Assembly (NCBI RefSeq): GCF_000521605.1
Contig: NZ_CP006942.1
Span: 1,550,001-1,614,000 of the forward strand
Direction of reading: 5' to 3'
DNA from: Mannheimia sp. USDA-ARS-USMARC-1261
GTDB lineage: Bacteria; Pseudomonadota; Gammaproteobacteria; Enterobacterales; Pasteurellaceae
DNA: 64,000 bases
Part shown: positions 38,110 through 48,612 of the stretch, piece by piece
How the letters are laid out: the number at the start of each line of letters is the position of its first letter
Position numbering within the stretch: position 1 is the stretch's first letter
Notes under the pieces: model-generated
Told to the model about the DNA's origin: nothing
Seen by the model: only the letters and a program-made list of their open reading frames with translations
The model's database searches: none
Program-made: the position numbers and the translations under genes

Positions 38110-38670
38110 ATGAAAAAAATCGTTATGTTAGCAGCTGCTATTACTGCTGTATCTGCAAATGCGGCAACTTATAAAATTGACCCATATCACGCAAATGCAA
38201 GATTTAGCATTGACCATTTTGGTACAAGTAGCAACGTGGGCGGTTTCTACAATTTAACAGGCGAATTACAGCTTGATGTAGAAAAAAGCACTGGCTCAAT
38301 TGATGTAACTATTCCGGTAAGCAGTTTACAAGCAAGTAGCCAAGATTTTACCAATCACTTAAAATCGGCTGATTTATTCCACGTTGAAAAATTCCCGGAA
38401 ATGCGTTTTGTTTCAACCAAATTCCATTTTGCCGATAAAAAAGTAACGGAAGTAGAAGGTAATTTAACCTTATTAGGCAAAACTCATCCGGTAACCTTAA
38501 AAGCGACAAAATTCAACTGCTATCAAAGCCCAATGTTAAAAGCTGAAGTATGTGGCGGCGATTTCGTAACCACTATCGACAGAAGCCAATGGGGTATGAA
38601 CTACCTTGTTGATGTGGGTATGACAAAAGACGTTGAAATTGCAATTCAAATTGAAGCAGCGAAGCAGTAA
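38110..38670 (+). CDS. YceI family periplasmic lipid-binding-like protein
   Basis: This 186-residue lipocalin-like protein has the signal peptide MKKIVMLAAAITAVSANA. The family signature is YKIDPYHANARFSIDHFGTSSNVGGFYNLTGELQLDVEKSTGSIDVTIPVSSLQASSQDFTNHLKSADLFHVEKFPEMRF. YceI proteins bind isoprenoid chains in the periplasm and are induced by base or osmotic stress. The precise role here is unknown. It is monocistronic with a strong terminator. Confidence 0.92.
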   Translation: MKKIVMLAAAITAVSANAATYKIDPYHANARFSIDHFGTSSNVGGFYNLTGELQLDVEKSTGSIDVTIPVSSLQASSQDFTNHLKSADLFHVEKFPEMRFVSTKFHFADKKVTEVEGNLTLLGKTHPVTLKATKFNCYQSPMLKAEVCGGDFVTTIDRSQWGMNYLVDVGMTKDVEIAIQIEAAKQ

Positions 38671-38680
38671 CTATTAAGCG

Positions 38681-38707
38681 AATCCGCACTTATGTGCGGA
38701 TTTTTTT
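38681..38707 (+). terminator. yceI-like gene terminator
   Basis: The stem AATCCGCAC / GTGCGGATT with loop TTAT is followed by a run of Ts, 10 bases after the stop codon. Confidence 0.9.
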
Positions 38708-38746
38708 ATGGTTTTCGTTCTCTTTATTTGACTGAAATTCCACCAC

Positions 38747-38790
38747 CAAGCGGTGAAGTTTGCAAAATTTTTTACAAATTTCACCGCTTG
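38747..38790. terminator. Inverted uptake-signal pair upstream of groES
   Basis: CAAGCGGTGAA (38747-38757) and its complement (38780-38790) form an 11-bp stem ending one base before the heat-shock promoter of groES. It probably insulates groESL from read-through. Confidence 0.6.
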
Positions 38791-38820
38791 CCCTTGAAAG
38801 TATGAAATCCGCCTTTATAT
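38791..38820 (+). promoter_or_regulatory. Putative sigma-32 promoter of groESL
   Basis: CCCTTGAAA (38791-38799) is a perfect sigma-32 -35 element. The -10 region near 38811-38820 (GCCTTTATAT) matches CCCCATNTA only in part. No CIRCE operator was seen, in keeping with sigma-32 control in gamma-proteobacteria. Confidence 0.65.
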
Positions 38821-38882
38821 TGTTAGACGTTACGCTTTTTTGCGTAGAATTATCAATCATCAATTTATAAGAGGAACAGAAT

Positions 38883-39173
38883 ATGGCACTTCGTCCATTA
38901 CACGATAAAGTTATTTTAAAACGTGAAGAAGTTGAAACAAAATCGGCAGGTGGTATTGTTTTAACCGGTTCGGCAGCAACAAAATCAACCCGTGGTAAAG
39001 TAATTGCAGTAGGTACAGGTCGAATTTTAGAGAACGGTTCGGTTCAACCCTTAGCGGTTAAAGTAGGTGATGTCGTTATCTTCAATGAAGGCTACGGCGT
39101 GAAAACCGAGAAAATTGATGGCGAAGAAGTGTTAATTTTAGCAGAACACGATATTTTAGCGATTGTAGAATAA
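38883..39173 (+). CDS. groES: Co-chaperonin GroES
   Basis: This 96-residue GroES has the typical start [45 protein letters not shown], including the mobile loop that binds GroEL. It forms the heptameric lid of the GroEL folding chamber. It lies 62 bases before groEL in the same operon. Confidence 0.98.
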   Translation: MALRPLHDKVILKREEVETKSAGGIVLTGSAATKSTRGKVIAVGTGRILENGSVQPLAVKVGDVVIFNEGYGVKTEKIDGEEVLILAEHDILAIVE

Positions 39174-39184
39174 ATTCATTGTAA

Positions 39185-40876
<1,692 letters not shown>

Positions 40877-40939
40877 TCGTTTATTCTTAATGAATAAAAG
40901 CTACTGAAAACTGATCTGACCCCAAAAAGTTAGACTCAT

Positions 40940-41470
40940 TTAATTCAAGGACTGAGTTCTGTATTCCACAGGGCTGAGTCCTTTTAGTTTCACTTGAATA
41001 TGCTCATTGTTGTAGTAATGAATGTAATCGTGAATAGCTTTCTTCAGTTCGGCAAAGGTTTCAAATCGCTTGCCAAAATAGCATTCTGTTTTCAAACGTC
41101 CAAAAAAACTTTCCATTGCCCCATTATCCAAGCAGTTTCCTTTTCTTGACATACTTTGCCTAATGCCGTTTTTTCGACAAATTTCCCTAAAACTTGCCAT
41201 CTGATATTGCCGACCTTGGTCAGAATGCAGTATCGGTTTTGCACCGTTAAGCTTTGCTATCGCCTGCGTCATCATTCGGCTAATCTGCTCAAAATGAGGG
41301 CTTTCTGCTAAATCATAGGCGATAATTTCACCATTGAACAAATCCTTGATTGGCGATAAATAGAGCTTGCCTTCTGCACATTTAAATTCCGTGATATCAG
41401 TAACCCATTTCTCATTGGGCTTGGTGGTTTGGAAATTTCGTCCCAACAGATTATCCGCAATCTTACCCAC
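40940..41470 (-). pseudogene. Truncated IS150-like transposase OrfB
   Basis: This 176-residue remnant keeps the rve/DDE core (TDITEF, HSDQGRQYQM, AMESFFGRLKTE) but lacks the N-terminal HTH_21 part and the frameshift entry from OrfA, owing to the internal deletion of about 256 bases. It is therefore not expected to be functional. Confidence 0.88.
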
Positions 41471-41502
41471 TTACCATTGATACGAGCGGTATTGTAATGC
41501 CT

Positions 41503-42012
41503 TTACGAGATTTGCCTTTTCCGCATTTTTTGTTGGTTGTACTCCTGCAACTTTTTTAGTAAAGCTACCTCCGCTTCCAATTCTAAAATGCGATAACGCA
41601 AGCGTTCTTCTTCGGTTTGGGGTGGCGGTGGCATTTTCGGGTATTTCGGTTTCATTGTCGGACGACCTTTGAGTTTGGGAAATAAACCGTTTATACCCTG
41701 TTTATCAAAAGCTTGCAACCATTGACTGATGATACCTGAATTGGCAATCCCAAAATGAAAGCAAGCGTTTCTTGCAGAAAATTGTCCGTTTTTGACCGCT
41801 TGTACAACGGATAATTTAAATTCGGGTGAGTAAATCCGCTTTTTACCTAAAACAGCTAACCCATTGTTTCCATTATAATTATATTGGTGAATCCAACGCT
41901 CTAATGTTGTTTTGGCAAGCTGAAAATGCTGACGGGTGAGAGATCGATTTTTCCCGTTTTGAAGATAAAATTCGATCACTTGTTGTTTGAAAGATAGGTT
42001 GTATTTAGTCAT
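41503..42012 (-). CDS. IS150-like OrfA of the deleted copy
   Basis: The 169-residue OrfA is nearly identical to that of the full-length copy. The ATG at 42012 corresponds to the OrfA start there; the frame stays open into flanking DNA (to 42114), but that part is not IS sequence. The C-terminal helix differs slightly (EVALLKKLQEYNQQKMRKRQIS). On its own OrfA may act as a transposition inhibitor. Confidence 0.85.
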   Translation of the reverse strand: MTKYNLSFKQQVIEFYLQNGKNRSLTRQHFQLAKTTLERWIHQYNYNGNNGLAVLGKKRIYSPEFKLSVVQAVKNGQFSARNACFHFGIANSGIISQWLQAFDKQGINGLFPKLKGRPTMKPKYPKMPPPPQTEEERLRYRILELEAEVALLKKLQEYNQQKMRKRQIS

Positions 42013-42068
42013 AAAAAATCTGCACCTTATCAGTTGGTTATTTAGTCCAACTTTTGGGGGGCAGATCA

Positions 42069-42084
42069 TATTGGATGCTTTTTT
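42069..42084 (+). terminator. Right half of an interrupted grcA terminator
   Basis: TAT then TGGATGCTTTTTT begins exactly at the right IS boundary. It is complementary to AAGAAGCACCCA at 32114-32125 before the first IS copy (one C-A mismatch and one G-U pair). Confidence 0.75.
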
Positions 42085-42151
42085 ATTACTTACTAGCGAA
42101 TAACAAGCGGTCAAAATACTGTTTAAATTTACAAAAAATTTAAATAAAGTA

Positions 42152-42179
42152 TTGACACTGTTTTTTTACACAGTAAAAT
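42152..42179 (+). promoter_or_regulatory. Sigma-70 promoter of the SOS-controlled UmuD-like gene
   Basis: TTGACA (42152-42157) and TAAAAT (42174-42179) are 16 bases apart. The first LexA box fills the whole spacer, so LexA would block RNA polymerase directly. Confidence 0.85.
42158..42173 (+). promoter_or_regulatory. LexA (SOS) box 1
   Basis: CTGTTTTTTTACACAG fits the CTGT, 8 bases, ACAG pattern of gamma-proteobacterial LexA sites exactly. It lies between the -35 and -10 elements. Confidence 0.85.
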
Positions 42180-42182
42180 AAC

Positions 42183-42198
42183 CTGTATAAAAAGACAG
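42183..42198 (+). promoter_or_regulatory. LexA (SOS) box 2
   Basis: CTGTATAAAAAGACAG is a second exact CTGT, 8 bases, ACAG match, 25 bases downstream of box 1. It covers the expected transcription start. Confidence 0.87.
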
Positions 42199-42213
42199 AT
42201 AGAGGATCTCACA

Positions 42214-42672
42214 ATGGCTTCATTAAAACAAATTTCAACACAAACGGTATCTCATCAACCGATTCCGCTTTATCGGGATTTTAACAGTAGTCGTTCTGTA
42301 AAACTTGATCTTAATTCACTTTGCATTAAACGCCCAACGGATACGTTTTTCATTCACGTTAAAAACCCTAACTTAATTGCGTGGGGAATTGAACTTGATG
42401 ATCTGCTGATTGTAGAAAATACCGACCACTATTTAGTGAATGACTTATTGGTGCTAGAAAAGAATGGTGAATACAAATTCTATCAATTCTTTAGTGAGCT
42501 TGAAAATGCACAAGGCGTGAATGAAAAAATTCTATTTTCATTAGATGTAAGCGAACCAAACTTAAGAATTACTGATTGGAATGAAGTCAAAATTTCCGGC
42601 GTGATTACAAACGTAGTACATCAAATGCGTACTCGTGGAACATTTACACAAAGTAAGCAACGAGTAGCATAA
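42214..42672 (+). CDS. SOS-regulated UmuD/LexA-fold protein lacking the catalytic dyad
   Basis: This 152-residue protein aligns over its length with the S24 domain of UmuD: TFFIHVKNPNLIAWGIELDDLLIVE against the UmuD segment [25 protein letters not shown], then DLLVLEKNGEYKFYQF, and the C-terminal VKISGVITNVVHQMR. The catalytic Ser position is Asn53 and the Lys position is Tyr90, with the same 37-residue spacing as Ser60-Lys97 in UmuD. The N-terminal Cys-Gly cleavage site is also absent, so it should not self-cleave. It is an orphan: no umuC follows. Two LexA boxes sit on its promoter. It may bind a polymerase or RecA, or act as a decoy. Function unknown. Confidence 0.75.
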   Translation: MASLKQISTQTVSHQPIPLYRDFNSSRSVKLDLNSLCIKRPTDTFFIHVKNPNLIAWGIELDDLLIVENTDHYLVNDLLVLEKNGEYKFYQFFSELENAQGVNEKILFSLDVSEPNLRITDWNEVKISGVITNVVHQMRTRGTFTQSKQRVA

Positions 42673-42683
42673 TAGAAATAAAA

Positions 42684-42707
42684 AATAAGGGCACTAGTCC
42701 CCTTATT
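42684..42707. terminator. Bidirectional terminator
   Basis: The stem AATAAGGG / CCCTTATT lies between the convergent UmuD-like and NlpC/P60 genes. A-rich sequence on one side and T-rich on the other suit termination in both directions. Confidence 0.75.
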
Positions 42708-42713
42708 CATTCT

Positions 42714-43283
42714 TTAAATTACTCGGCGAGATTGAGTGTAAGTTCTTGACCAATAACGTTCTGATAATGAGCTGGTAGTTACACCTTGACTTGAACTTGC
42801 GTGAACAAATTTACCGTTACCGATATAAACACCTACGTGGTTATTTTTACGGAAGAAAACTAAATCGCCCGGGCGTAAATCTGATTTTGAAATAGAGCGT
42901 CCAATATAGCGTTGTTCTGCAGTTGAGCGAGGCATATCTCTATTAAATGCTTTCTCCATCACTTCACGCACGAAAGCAGAACAGTCAATACCGGCTTTAG
43001 TTGTACCGCCCATTCGATAGCGTGTACCAACCCAGTTGCGATAAACACTATTAATACGATTACTGCTACTCGCAGTTTGTTCTGCACGTGGAGAATGTTG
43101 AGGGCGATTTGTTGAGATCGAAGATTTAGATAATCTTTCTGCTTTACTTGCAATGATTTGATTAGGTGTTGCTGGTTTTGTACTTAAACTCGCAACAGCA
43201 ATGGAAGAATAACTACCAAAAACAGCCAAAATGGAAGTAATGAATAACGGTTTTAGTGTTACTACAAAAAGATTTTTTTTCAT
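42714..43283 (-). CDS. NlpC/P60 family peptidoglycan endopeptidase (MepS/Spr-like)
   Basis: This protein of about 189 residues has an N-terminal signal peptide (MKKNLFVVTLKPLFITSILAVFGSYSSIAVA) and a C-terminal NlpC/P60 cysteine peptidase domain. The nucleophile Cys lies in GTTKAGIDCSAFVREVM and the catalytic His in RKNNHVGVYIGNGKFVHASSSQG. Enzymes of this type cut D-Glu-mDAP or mDAP-D-Ala bonds to let the wall expand. It lacks a clear lipobox. The ATG at 43283 is preferred to a TTG at 43310. Confidence 0.9.
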   Translation of the reverse strand: MKKNLFVVTLKPLFITSILAVFGSYSSIAVASLSTKPATPNQIIASKAERLSKSSISTNRPQHSPRAEQTASSSNRINSVYRNWVGTRYRMGGTTKAGIDCSAFVREVMEKAFNRDMPRSTAEQRYIGRSISKSDLRPGDLVFFRKNNHVGVYIGNGKFVHASSSQGVTTSSLSERYWSRTYTQSRRVI

Positions 43284-43371
43284 AATTAATATCTCGTCTC
43301 GCCAGAACAATTACAGCGGTTTATTCCTTAAATTACGATCTTTAGAAGATCAAAAAACATACAAAACAAAA

Positions 43372-43389
43372 GTCTGGATCGCTCCAGAC
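43372..43389 (-). terminator. nfo terminator
   Basis: A perfect 7-bp stem GTCTGGA / TCCAGAC with a four-base loop is followed, leftward, by TTTTG. It lies just after the nfo stop codon. Confidence 0.8.
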
Positions 43390-43411
43390 CAACATCTCGG
43401 ACCAGTATAAC

Positions 43412-44257
43412 CTATTTTAGTTCCAATGTGCGAAGGAATTTTATTTCATCTGCCCAAATTTCAGGCAATATTGTTTCTAAAATAAGCGGAATGCGGTCAA
43501 AATTTGAACTCTGCATAATAAATGTAAAAACTTCTGTACCAATTGTGCCTTCTCTTAGCGTATGGTGTCTATCTACACGGCTACCTAATGGCGTTTTTGA
43601 ACCATTTAAGTGCATCCCTTTTAAATAATGGAAACCAACCGTTTGATTAAAGTCATTAAATACTGCTTCGCTTTTTTCATAGGAGCTAATATCGTAACCA
43701 GCCGAGAATAAATGACAAGTATCCAAACATACGCCAACTCGATTTTTATCTTCTACTTGCTCAATAATTTTTGCTAAATGGTCAAAATGCCAACCTAAAT
43801 TAGAGCCTTGTCCTGCCGTATTTTCAATAACTGCTATCACATTTGGCACTGTTTCAACTGCCATATTGATAGATTCTGCAATTCGAGACAAACAATCTTG
43901 TTCAGAAATTTTCTTTAAGTGCGATCCAGGGTGGAAATTCAACAATTTCAAGCCAAGCTGATTAGCCCTACTCATCTCATCAATAAATGCAGTGCGAGAT
44001 TTTGCTAACGCTTCTGCTTCTGGGTTACCTAAATTAATTAAATAACTATCGTGTGGCAAAATTTGCTCTGCTGAAAAATGATGTGCTGCACAAAATCGCT
44101 TAAATTTTTCAATAGTATCGCCTTTTAATGGCGGAGCTTGCCATTGACGTTGATTTTTAGTAAACAACGCAAAAGCATTCGCTCCAATTTCTACCGAACG
44201 CAGAACCGCATTTTCCACACCACCCGAAGCACTCACGTGAGCCCCAATATATTTCAT
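43412..44257 (-). CDS. nfo: Endonuclease IV (AP endonuclease)
   Basis: This 281-residue TIM-barrel AP endonuclease has the family motifs [45 protein letters not shown] and [26 protein letters not shown]. These hold the residues for three zinc ions. It nicks DNA at abasic sites in base-excision repair. It is divergent from the TorD-like gene. Confidence 0.97.
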   Translation of the reverse strand: MKYIGAHVSASGGVENAVLRSVEIGANAFALFTKNQRQWQAPPLKGDTIEKFKRFCAAHHFSAEQILPHDSYLINLGNPEAEALAKSRTAFIDEMSRANQLGLKLLNFHPGSHLKKISEQDCLSRIAESINMAVETVPNVIAVIENTAGQGSNLGWHFDHLAKIIEQVEDKNRVGVCLDTCHLFSAGYDISSYEKSEAVFNDFNQTVGFHYLKGMHLNGSKTPLGSRVDRHHTLREGTIGTEVFTFIMQSSNFDRIPLILETILPEIWADEIKFLRTLELK

Positions 44258-44317
44258 TCTGTCCTCTCTGATGTTCTGTTATACTAACACTACTTTTATT
44301 TACCTATTTCACATTAT

Positions 44318-44887
44318 ATGAGCGAAACAACTATTAACGATTTTTCACTGCTTTGCCGTCTATTTGGCAATTTATTTTACCGTAACCCAACAGATCCGAT
44401 TCTAGCCGGTACATTTAATTGGCTTGCACAAGGCGGATTACGACAACATTGGGCATTAAGCACAGATGCACAAAGCGAGAATGCGTTGAATATTTTGCAA
44501 AAGAGTGCTAACCCTACGCAATTAAAAGCAAGCTATCAAGCACTTTTTGCAGAAAATGGGGCTATTGCTACAACAATTTCTACCTATGGTTTATCTGTTG
44601 AGGATTTTGTAACATTCCGCCAAGAGCGAGCAATGCCCGCATTAGAGAATGCAGATCACGTTGCATTATTACTTTTAACCGCCTCGTGGATTGAAGACAA
44701 TCTTGACTCTACACTTGCACAAAAAACACTATTTGAGCGTTTTTTGCTCCCTTGTGCCAGTCAATTTTTAGGTAAAGTAGAAGCCTTTGATAGTGGTTTT
44801 TATAAAGCTCTGGCTCAATTAACCCGTGATGCCTTAAGTGCTATGGCTGATGAGCTTGAAGAAAGCGAGCAAGAAGCAGTAGAATAA
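44318..44887 (+). CDS. TorD/DmsD-family chaperone (YcdY-like)
   Basis: This 189-residue all-helical protein resembles the TorD/YcdY family: SLLCRLFGNLFYRNPTDPILAGTFNWLAQGGLRQHWAL, then LKASYQALFAENGAIATTISTYGLSVEDFVTFRQE and the late ADHVALLLLTASWIED. Family members guard Tat-exported molybdoenzymes, while YcdY assists the zinc protein YcdX. No partner enzyme is adjacent, so the client is unknown. It ends in an acidic tail. Confidence 0.72.
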   Translation: MSETTINDFSLLCRLFGNLFYRNPTDPILAGTFNWLAQGGLRQHWALSTDAQSENALNILQKSANPTQLKASYQALFAENGAIATTISTYGLSVEDFVTFRQERAMPALENADHVALLLLTASWIEDNLDSTLAQKTLFERFLLPCASQFLGKVEAFDSGFYKALAQLTRDALSAMADELEESEQEAVE

Positions 44888-44930
44888 ACAACCAATTCAA
44901 CTAAGTGAATTTGGATATGAGGACTTGGAT

Positions 44931-45323
44931 ATGAAAATAGCAAAATTAGGTTTAACCCTTTCGCTTTCATTCATTTTAACTGCCTGTGCCTTAACGCCTG
45001 AACAACAAGCGGAACGCCGAGCGAAACAAGTAAGAGCGGAACAAGATTTGCAAGTACAACTGGCAAAACAATGCGATGTTGAAGCCGCAGAATTAATGCA
45101 CCAACAATTTAATCCGCCGCTTAGTCAAACAGAAAAAGAAGAAGCTGAATTTAAAAAGCGTTATGCAGAAAAAGTTAATGACCCAATGTTTCAAGCCTGT
45201 TATAAAATGGCGTGGCAAAACTACAAATCTCAGTTAGAACTGGAAGAAATGCGTTGGAATTACGAGAGAGAAATGTATTGGGGCGGTTGGGATAGCTGGC
45301 GTTATTGCTATTATTGTTGGTAA
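44931..45323 (+). CDS. Small lipoprotein of unknown function
   Basis: This 130-residue protein has a lipobox (LSLSFILTACALTPEQQAERRAKQ). The mature part is highly charged and helical and ends in an aromatic-rich tail (YWGGWDSWRYCYYCW) with two cysteines. The ATG at 44931 has GAGG 8 bases upstream and is preferred to a TTG at 44925. No family was recognised. It follows the TorD-like gene by 43 bases. Confidence 0.7.
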   Translation: MKIAKLGLTLSLSFILTACALTPEQQAERRAKQVRAEQDLQVQLAKQCDVEAAELMHQQFNPPLSQTEKEEAEFKKRYAEKVNDPMFQACYKMAWQNYKSQLELEEMRWNYEREMYWGGWDSWRYCYYCW

Positions 45324-45328
45324 TAAAT

Positions 45329-45386
45329 ACAAGCGGTCATTTTTCTTCGATTTTTTGTAAAAAACTTGAGAAAAATAACCGCTTGT
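45329..45386. terminator. Inverted uptake-signal pair between convergent genes
   Basis: ACAAGCGGT with ATTTTTCT (from 45329) pairs with its near complement ending at 45386. It separates the small lipoprotein gene from the leftward DUF2057 gene. Confidence 0.65.
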
Positions 45387-45399
45387 TAAAGCCAAATTC

Positions 45400-46008
45400 T
45401 TATTTTGCGTTTTGCTTCGCCCAATCTAAGAAACGTTTTTGGGTTTCTTTATCCGCTTTTTGGAATAAAAGTTGTAATTCAGCGTCTGAGACTTTATTTG
45501 TATCGACAATAATTTGTCCTTTTGCCTCAAACGGTGCTGTCGCAAATTTTTCAACAGACGCAACATTCTTAGCTAAATTATATTTACTCAAGTTTTCTTC
45601 CACACGCGTACTCGCTAAAAAACCTTCGCCTTTTAAGAAATCTTGCTTGTGAGCAATCACTTTTCCTGAATCGGTTTTAATCGTTACCGTTTGGTTTTCT
45701 TTAAATTTATGCAGATCTAATTTTGATTTTAATCTCGGAGTTTCTAATTTGGCATTTTCCGCTGCACCTTGAAAGGTCAAGATCATTTGATCGGAATTAA
45801 AGTAATCGCCATCAATTGTTCCACCAACTTCCACAACAACTTGATGAGTTTTATTTTCACTGATTTGCACAGAAGTTGTTCCTTTTTTTACTCGCTGTCC
45901 ATCAAAAGCTAAAATTTCTACCATTGATGAGGAACTTAATGTACCGGCAACGCTTAGAGAACTTACAACTAACGCTGCCGCCGTTAATACCATTTTGGTT
46001 AATTTCAT
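45400..46008 (-). CDS. DUF2057 (YccT-like) periplasmic protein
   Basis: This 202-residue protein has the signal peptide MKLTKMVLTAAALVVSSLSVAG. Its start SSSMVEILAFDGQRVKKGTTSVQISENKTHQVVVEVGGTI and the end AELQLLFQKADKETQKRFLDWAKQN fit the DUF2057 family. E. coli YccT of that family affects extracellular curli production. Its role in Pasteurellaceae is not known. It is a single gene, divergent from corC. Confidence 0.75.
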   Translation of the reverse strand: MKLTKMVLTAAALVVSSLSVAGTLSSSSMVEILAFDGQRVKKGTTSVQISENKTHQVVVEVGGTIDGDYFNSDQMILTFQGAAENAKLETPRLKSKLDLHKFKENQTVTIKTDSGKVIAHKQDFLKGEGFLASTRVEENLSKYNLAKNVASVEKFATAPFEAKGQIIVDTNKVSDAELQLLFQKADKETQKRFLDWAKQNAK

Positions 46009-46146
46009 TTAAAACCCCTAAAATAATTTACGAAACAAAAAGATTTTGCTTATCCTATGCTAATTTGAATGAAAATAGCAATGTTTTATTTGATTTGTTA
46101 CCGAATTTGCTTATTATAAGCGTAATTTATTTAACTGGAACAAACT

Positions 46147-47046
46147 ATGAGTGATGAGCAGCAAAATATAAATACAACTGAAAAATCGGAGAAAAAATCC
46201 ATTTTACACTCTCTATTTAGTGGGCTTTTTCAAAATGAGCCTAAAAACCGTGAAGATTTGGTTGAGGTCATTCGAGATTCTGTTGAGAATGAACTGATTG
46301 ATAGCGACACCAGAGAAATGCTTGAAGGGGTAATGGAAATCTCTGAATTACGGGTTCGGGATATTATGATTCCTCGTTCACAAATTGTATTTATTGATGC
46401 TAATGAACCGCTAGAAATTTTTATTGATGTGATTGTGGAATCCGCCCACTCACGTTTTCCTGTTATTCGTGGCGAGAAAGATACCATTGAAGGCATTCTG
46501 CATTCAAAAGATTTGCTCAAATATTTACGTTCTGATTCTGAGCCATTTAATCTGCAAGAAATTCTACGCCCAGCCGTAATTGTGCCGGAAAGTAAGCGAT
46601 TAGACAGAATGTTAAAAGAATTCCGTTCCGAGCGTTTTCATATGGCAGTCGTAGTTGATGAATTTGGGGCTGTATCCGGTTTAGTTACTATTGAAGATAT
46701 TCTTGAACAAATTGTTGGGGATATTGATGATGAGTTCGATGAAGAAGAAGTGAAGCCGATTCGCCAACTTTCGAGACATACTTATGCTGTGTTACCACTT
46801 ACTGATATTAAAAAATTCAATGAGTTTTTTGCAACCAACTTCAATGATGAAGAGGTTGATACCATTGGTGGGCTGATAATGAAAGCATTTGGTTACTTCC
46901 CAAAACGTGGCGAACAAATTGAACTGGAAGGCATTGGTTTTAAAGTAACTTCTGCTAATAGTCGCCAGTTAATTCAACTGCGAGTAACGCTTTCTGATGA
47001 ACAATTAGAAAAAATGGAACAACACTCGCAAAGCGAAGAAGAATAA
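46147..47046 (+). CDS. corC: CorC/HlyC family CBS-domain protein
   Basis: This 299-residue cytoplasmic protein has paired CBS domains (about residues 65-190: [60 protein letters not shown] and [35 protein letters not shown]) and a C-terminal CorC_HlyC transporter-associated domain. It is linked to magnesium and cobalt efflux. It lies 57 bases before lnt, an order conserved in gamma-proteobacteria. Confidence 0.93.
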   Translation: MSDEQQNINTTEKSEKKSILHSLFSGLFQNEPKNREDLVEVIRDSVENELIDSDTREMLEGVMEISELRVRDIMIPRSQIVFIDANEPLEIFIDVIVESAHSRFPVIRGEKDTIEGILHSKDLLKYLRSDSEPFNLQEILRPAVIVPESKRLDRMLKEFRSERFHMAVVVDEFGAVSGLVTIEDILEQIVGDIDDEFDEEEVKPIRQLSRHTYAVLPLTDIKKFNEFFATNFNDEEVDTIGGLIMKAFGYFPKRGEQIELEGIGFKVTSANSRQLIQLRVTLSDEQLEKMEQHSQSEEE

Positions 47047-47103
47047 ATTTTTTAATTATCTAAAAGGCACATTTAGGCGTGCCTCTCTTATTTAGTGAGA
47101 ACT

Positions 47104-48609
47104 ATGAATTTTGCAAAAAATCCACCAATTATAACCGCTTGTATTGCTACTCTACTGCTAGGTGCAGTTGGCACTTTCGCCTACTCTCCGTTTGATATTT
47201 GGGTTCTCGCCTTTATCTCCTGTGCAGGCTTAATTTGGGCGGCAACACTTGAGCAGAGAAAAACCGCATTGTGGGCAACATTCGCTTGGTCTATAGGCTA
47301 TTTCTGCACAGGCGTGAACTGGGTATCGGTCAGTATGACCCAATTCGGCGGAGTGCCTGTAGTCGTTAGTTATATCGCTGTTTTTCTACTTGCTTGTTAT
47401 TTAGCCATTTATAACTTGCTCTTTAGCGTTCTCTCACGCAAATTCAGGCTGAATAATCCGTTTGCTCTTGCAGCAATTTTCACATTTAGCGAATATTTGC
47501 GTGGCGTGGTATTTACAGGTTTCCCTTGGCTACAATTTGGTTATAGCTTAATTGATAGTCCTTTTGCCGGTATCGCTCCAATTTTTGGGGTAGAAGGATT
47601 AACTTTCTTTGTAGTAGTAGCGAGTGGCTATTTAGTCAAACTGCTGAAGCAAGAAAGCAAACCACTCAAATCACTCGCCTTACTAGCGGTCATTTTTTCG
47701 TTAAGTTTTGTAACTCGCTTCCTTAACTTTGTGCAAATTGATGAAGAAAAACAACCGCTTGTAGTAAGCCTTGTACAAGGAAATATTGAGCAGAAAATGA
47801 AATGGGATCCTCAGCATTTCAATTTTAGTGTAAAAACCTACGAGCAACTCATTCTGCCTTATTTAGGTAAAACCGATGTAATTATTTTGCCTGAATCTGC
47901 AATCCCAGCTCTTGAAAATCAAATTGGCGGCATTTTAGGTGCTTTAGATAATCTCTCTCGCCAAACCGGTAGTGAGATTATTATCGGCACGCTCTATGAA
48001 AATGAGAAAGCGGAATTGTTTAATAGCACCGTGCTGTTAGGGCAAGACAAGCCTTACGATTTACACGCCAGCAAGCGTTATAACAAACACCATCTAGTGC
48101 CATTTGGTGAATATGTGCCCTTTGGCTCGGTATTGGATTGGATGCGAGAAGTCTTTATTCTACCTATTAATCTTTCTCAAGGCAGCTTTATTCAAAGCCC
48201 AATGATGGCAAAAAACAACCGTTTTAATCTGGCAATTTGCTATGAAATTATTTTTGGCGATCAGGTGCAACAAAACCAAAAAAGCCAAAATGCGGATTAT
48301 CTCTTAACCATTACTAATGATGCGTGGTTTGGCTCAAGTATTGGTCCGTGGCAACATTTCCAAATGGCAAGAATGCGAGCGTTAGAACTTGGCAAACCAC
48401 TTGTACGAGCAGCAAATACCGGGATCACTGCTATTGTGGATGCAAATGGAAAAGTTATTCAGCAACTGCCTCAATTTACCACAGAGGTGCTGACCGCTAC
48501 CCTCAAGCCAACCAAAGGCGATACGCCTTTCAAACAATTGGGCTCTTGGCTGATTTATGGATTGAGTTTAATCTGTTTAATCATTAGCTTCTTGATTAGA
48601 AGAAGATAA
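47104..48609 (+). CDS. lnt: Apolipoprotein N-acyltransferase
   Basis: This protein of about 501 residues has N-terminal membrane segments and a periplasmic nitrilase-like domain. The catalytic Glu lies in VIILPESAIPALE, the Lys in HASKRYNKHHLVPFGEYVPFG and the Cys in LAICYEIIFGD. A last C-terminal membrane segment follows. Lnt adds the third acyl chain to lipoproteins. The ATG at 47104 is chosen over the GTG at 47095. It is followed by a strong bidirectional terminator. Confidence 0.96.
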   Translation: MNFAKNPPIITACIATLLLGAVGTFAYSPFDIWVLAFISCAGLIWAATLEQRKTALWATFAWSIGYFCTGVNWVSVSMTQFGGVPVVVSYIAVFLLACYLAIYNLLFSVLSRKFRLNNPFALAAIFTFSEYLRGVVFTGFPWLQFGYSLIDSPFAGIAPIFGVEGLTFFVVVASGYLVKLLKQESKPLKSLALLAVIFSLSFVTRFLNFVQIDEEKQPLVVSLVQGNIEQKMKWDPQHFNFSVKTYEQLILPYLGKTDVIILPESAIPALENQIGGILGALDNLSRQTGSEIIIGTLYENEKAELFNSTVLLGQDKPYDLHASKRYNKHHLVPFGEYVPFGSVLDWMREVFILPINLSQGSFIQSPMMAKNNRFNLAICYEIIFGDQVQQNQKSQNADYLLTITNDAWFGSSIGPWQHFQMARMRALELGKPLVRAANTGITAIVDANGKVIQQLPQFTTEVLTATLKPTKGDTPFKQLGSWLIYGLSLICLIISFLIRRR

Positions 48610-48612
48610 AAA

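Larger units (their letters stand above)
40912..42068 (-). mobile_element. IS3-family (IS150-like) insertion sequence, internally deleted copy
   Basis: This 1157-base copy has the same ends (TGATCTG...CAGATCA) and orientation as the element at 32129-33541. It is about 256 bases shorter: the sequence jumps near 41490 from the middle of orfB to the end of orfA. OrfB has lost its N-terminal third, so this copy cannot make a full transposase. The left flank ends AAC and the right flank begins TAT; the latter matches the left flank of the first copy. Confidence 0.92.

Noticed and set aside
45305-45652. A 115-codon frame rightward at the end of the small lipoprotein gene
   Set aside because: It is antisense to the DUF2057 gene and passes through a terminator hairpin.
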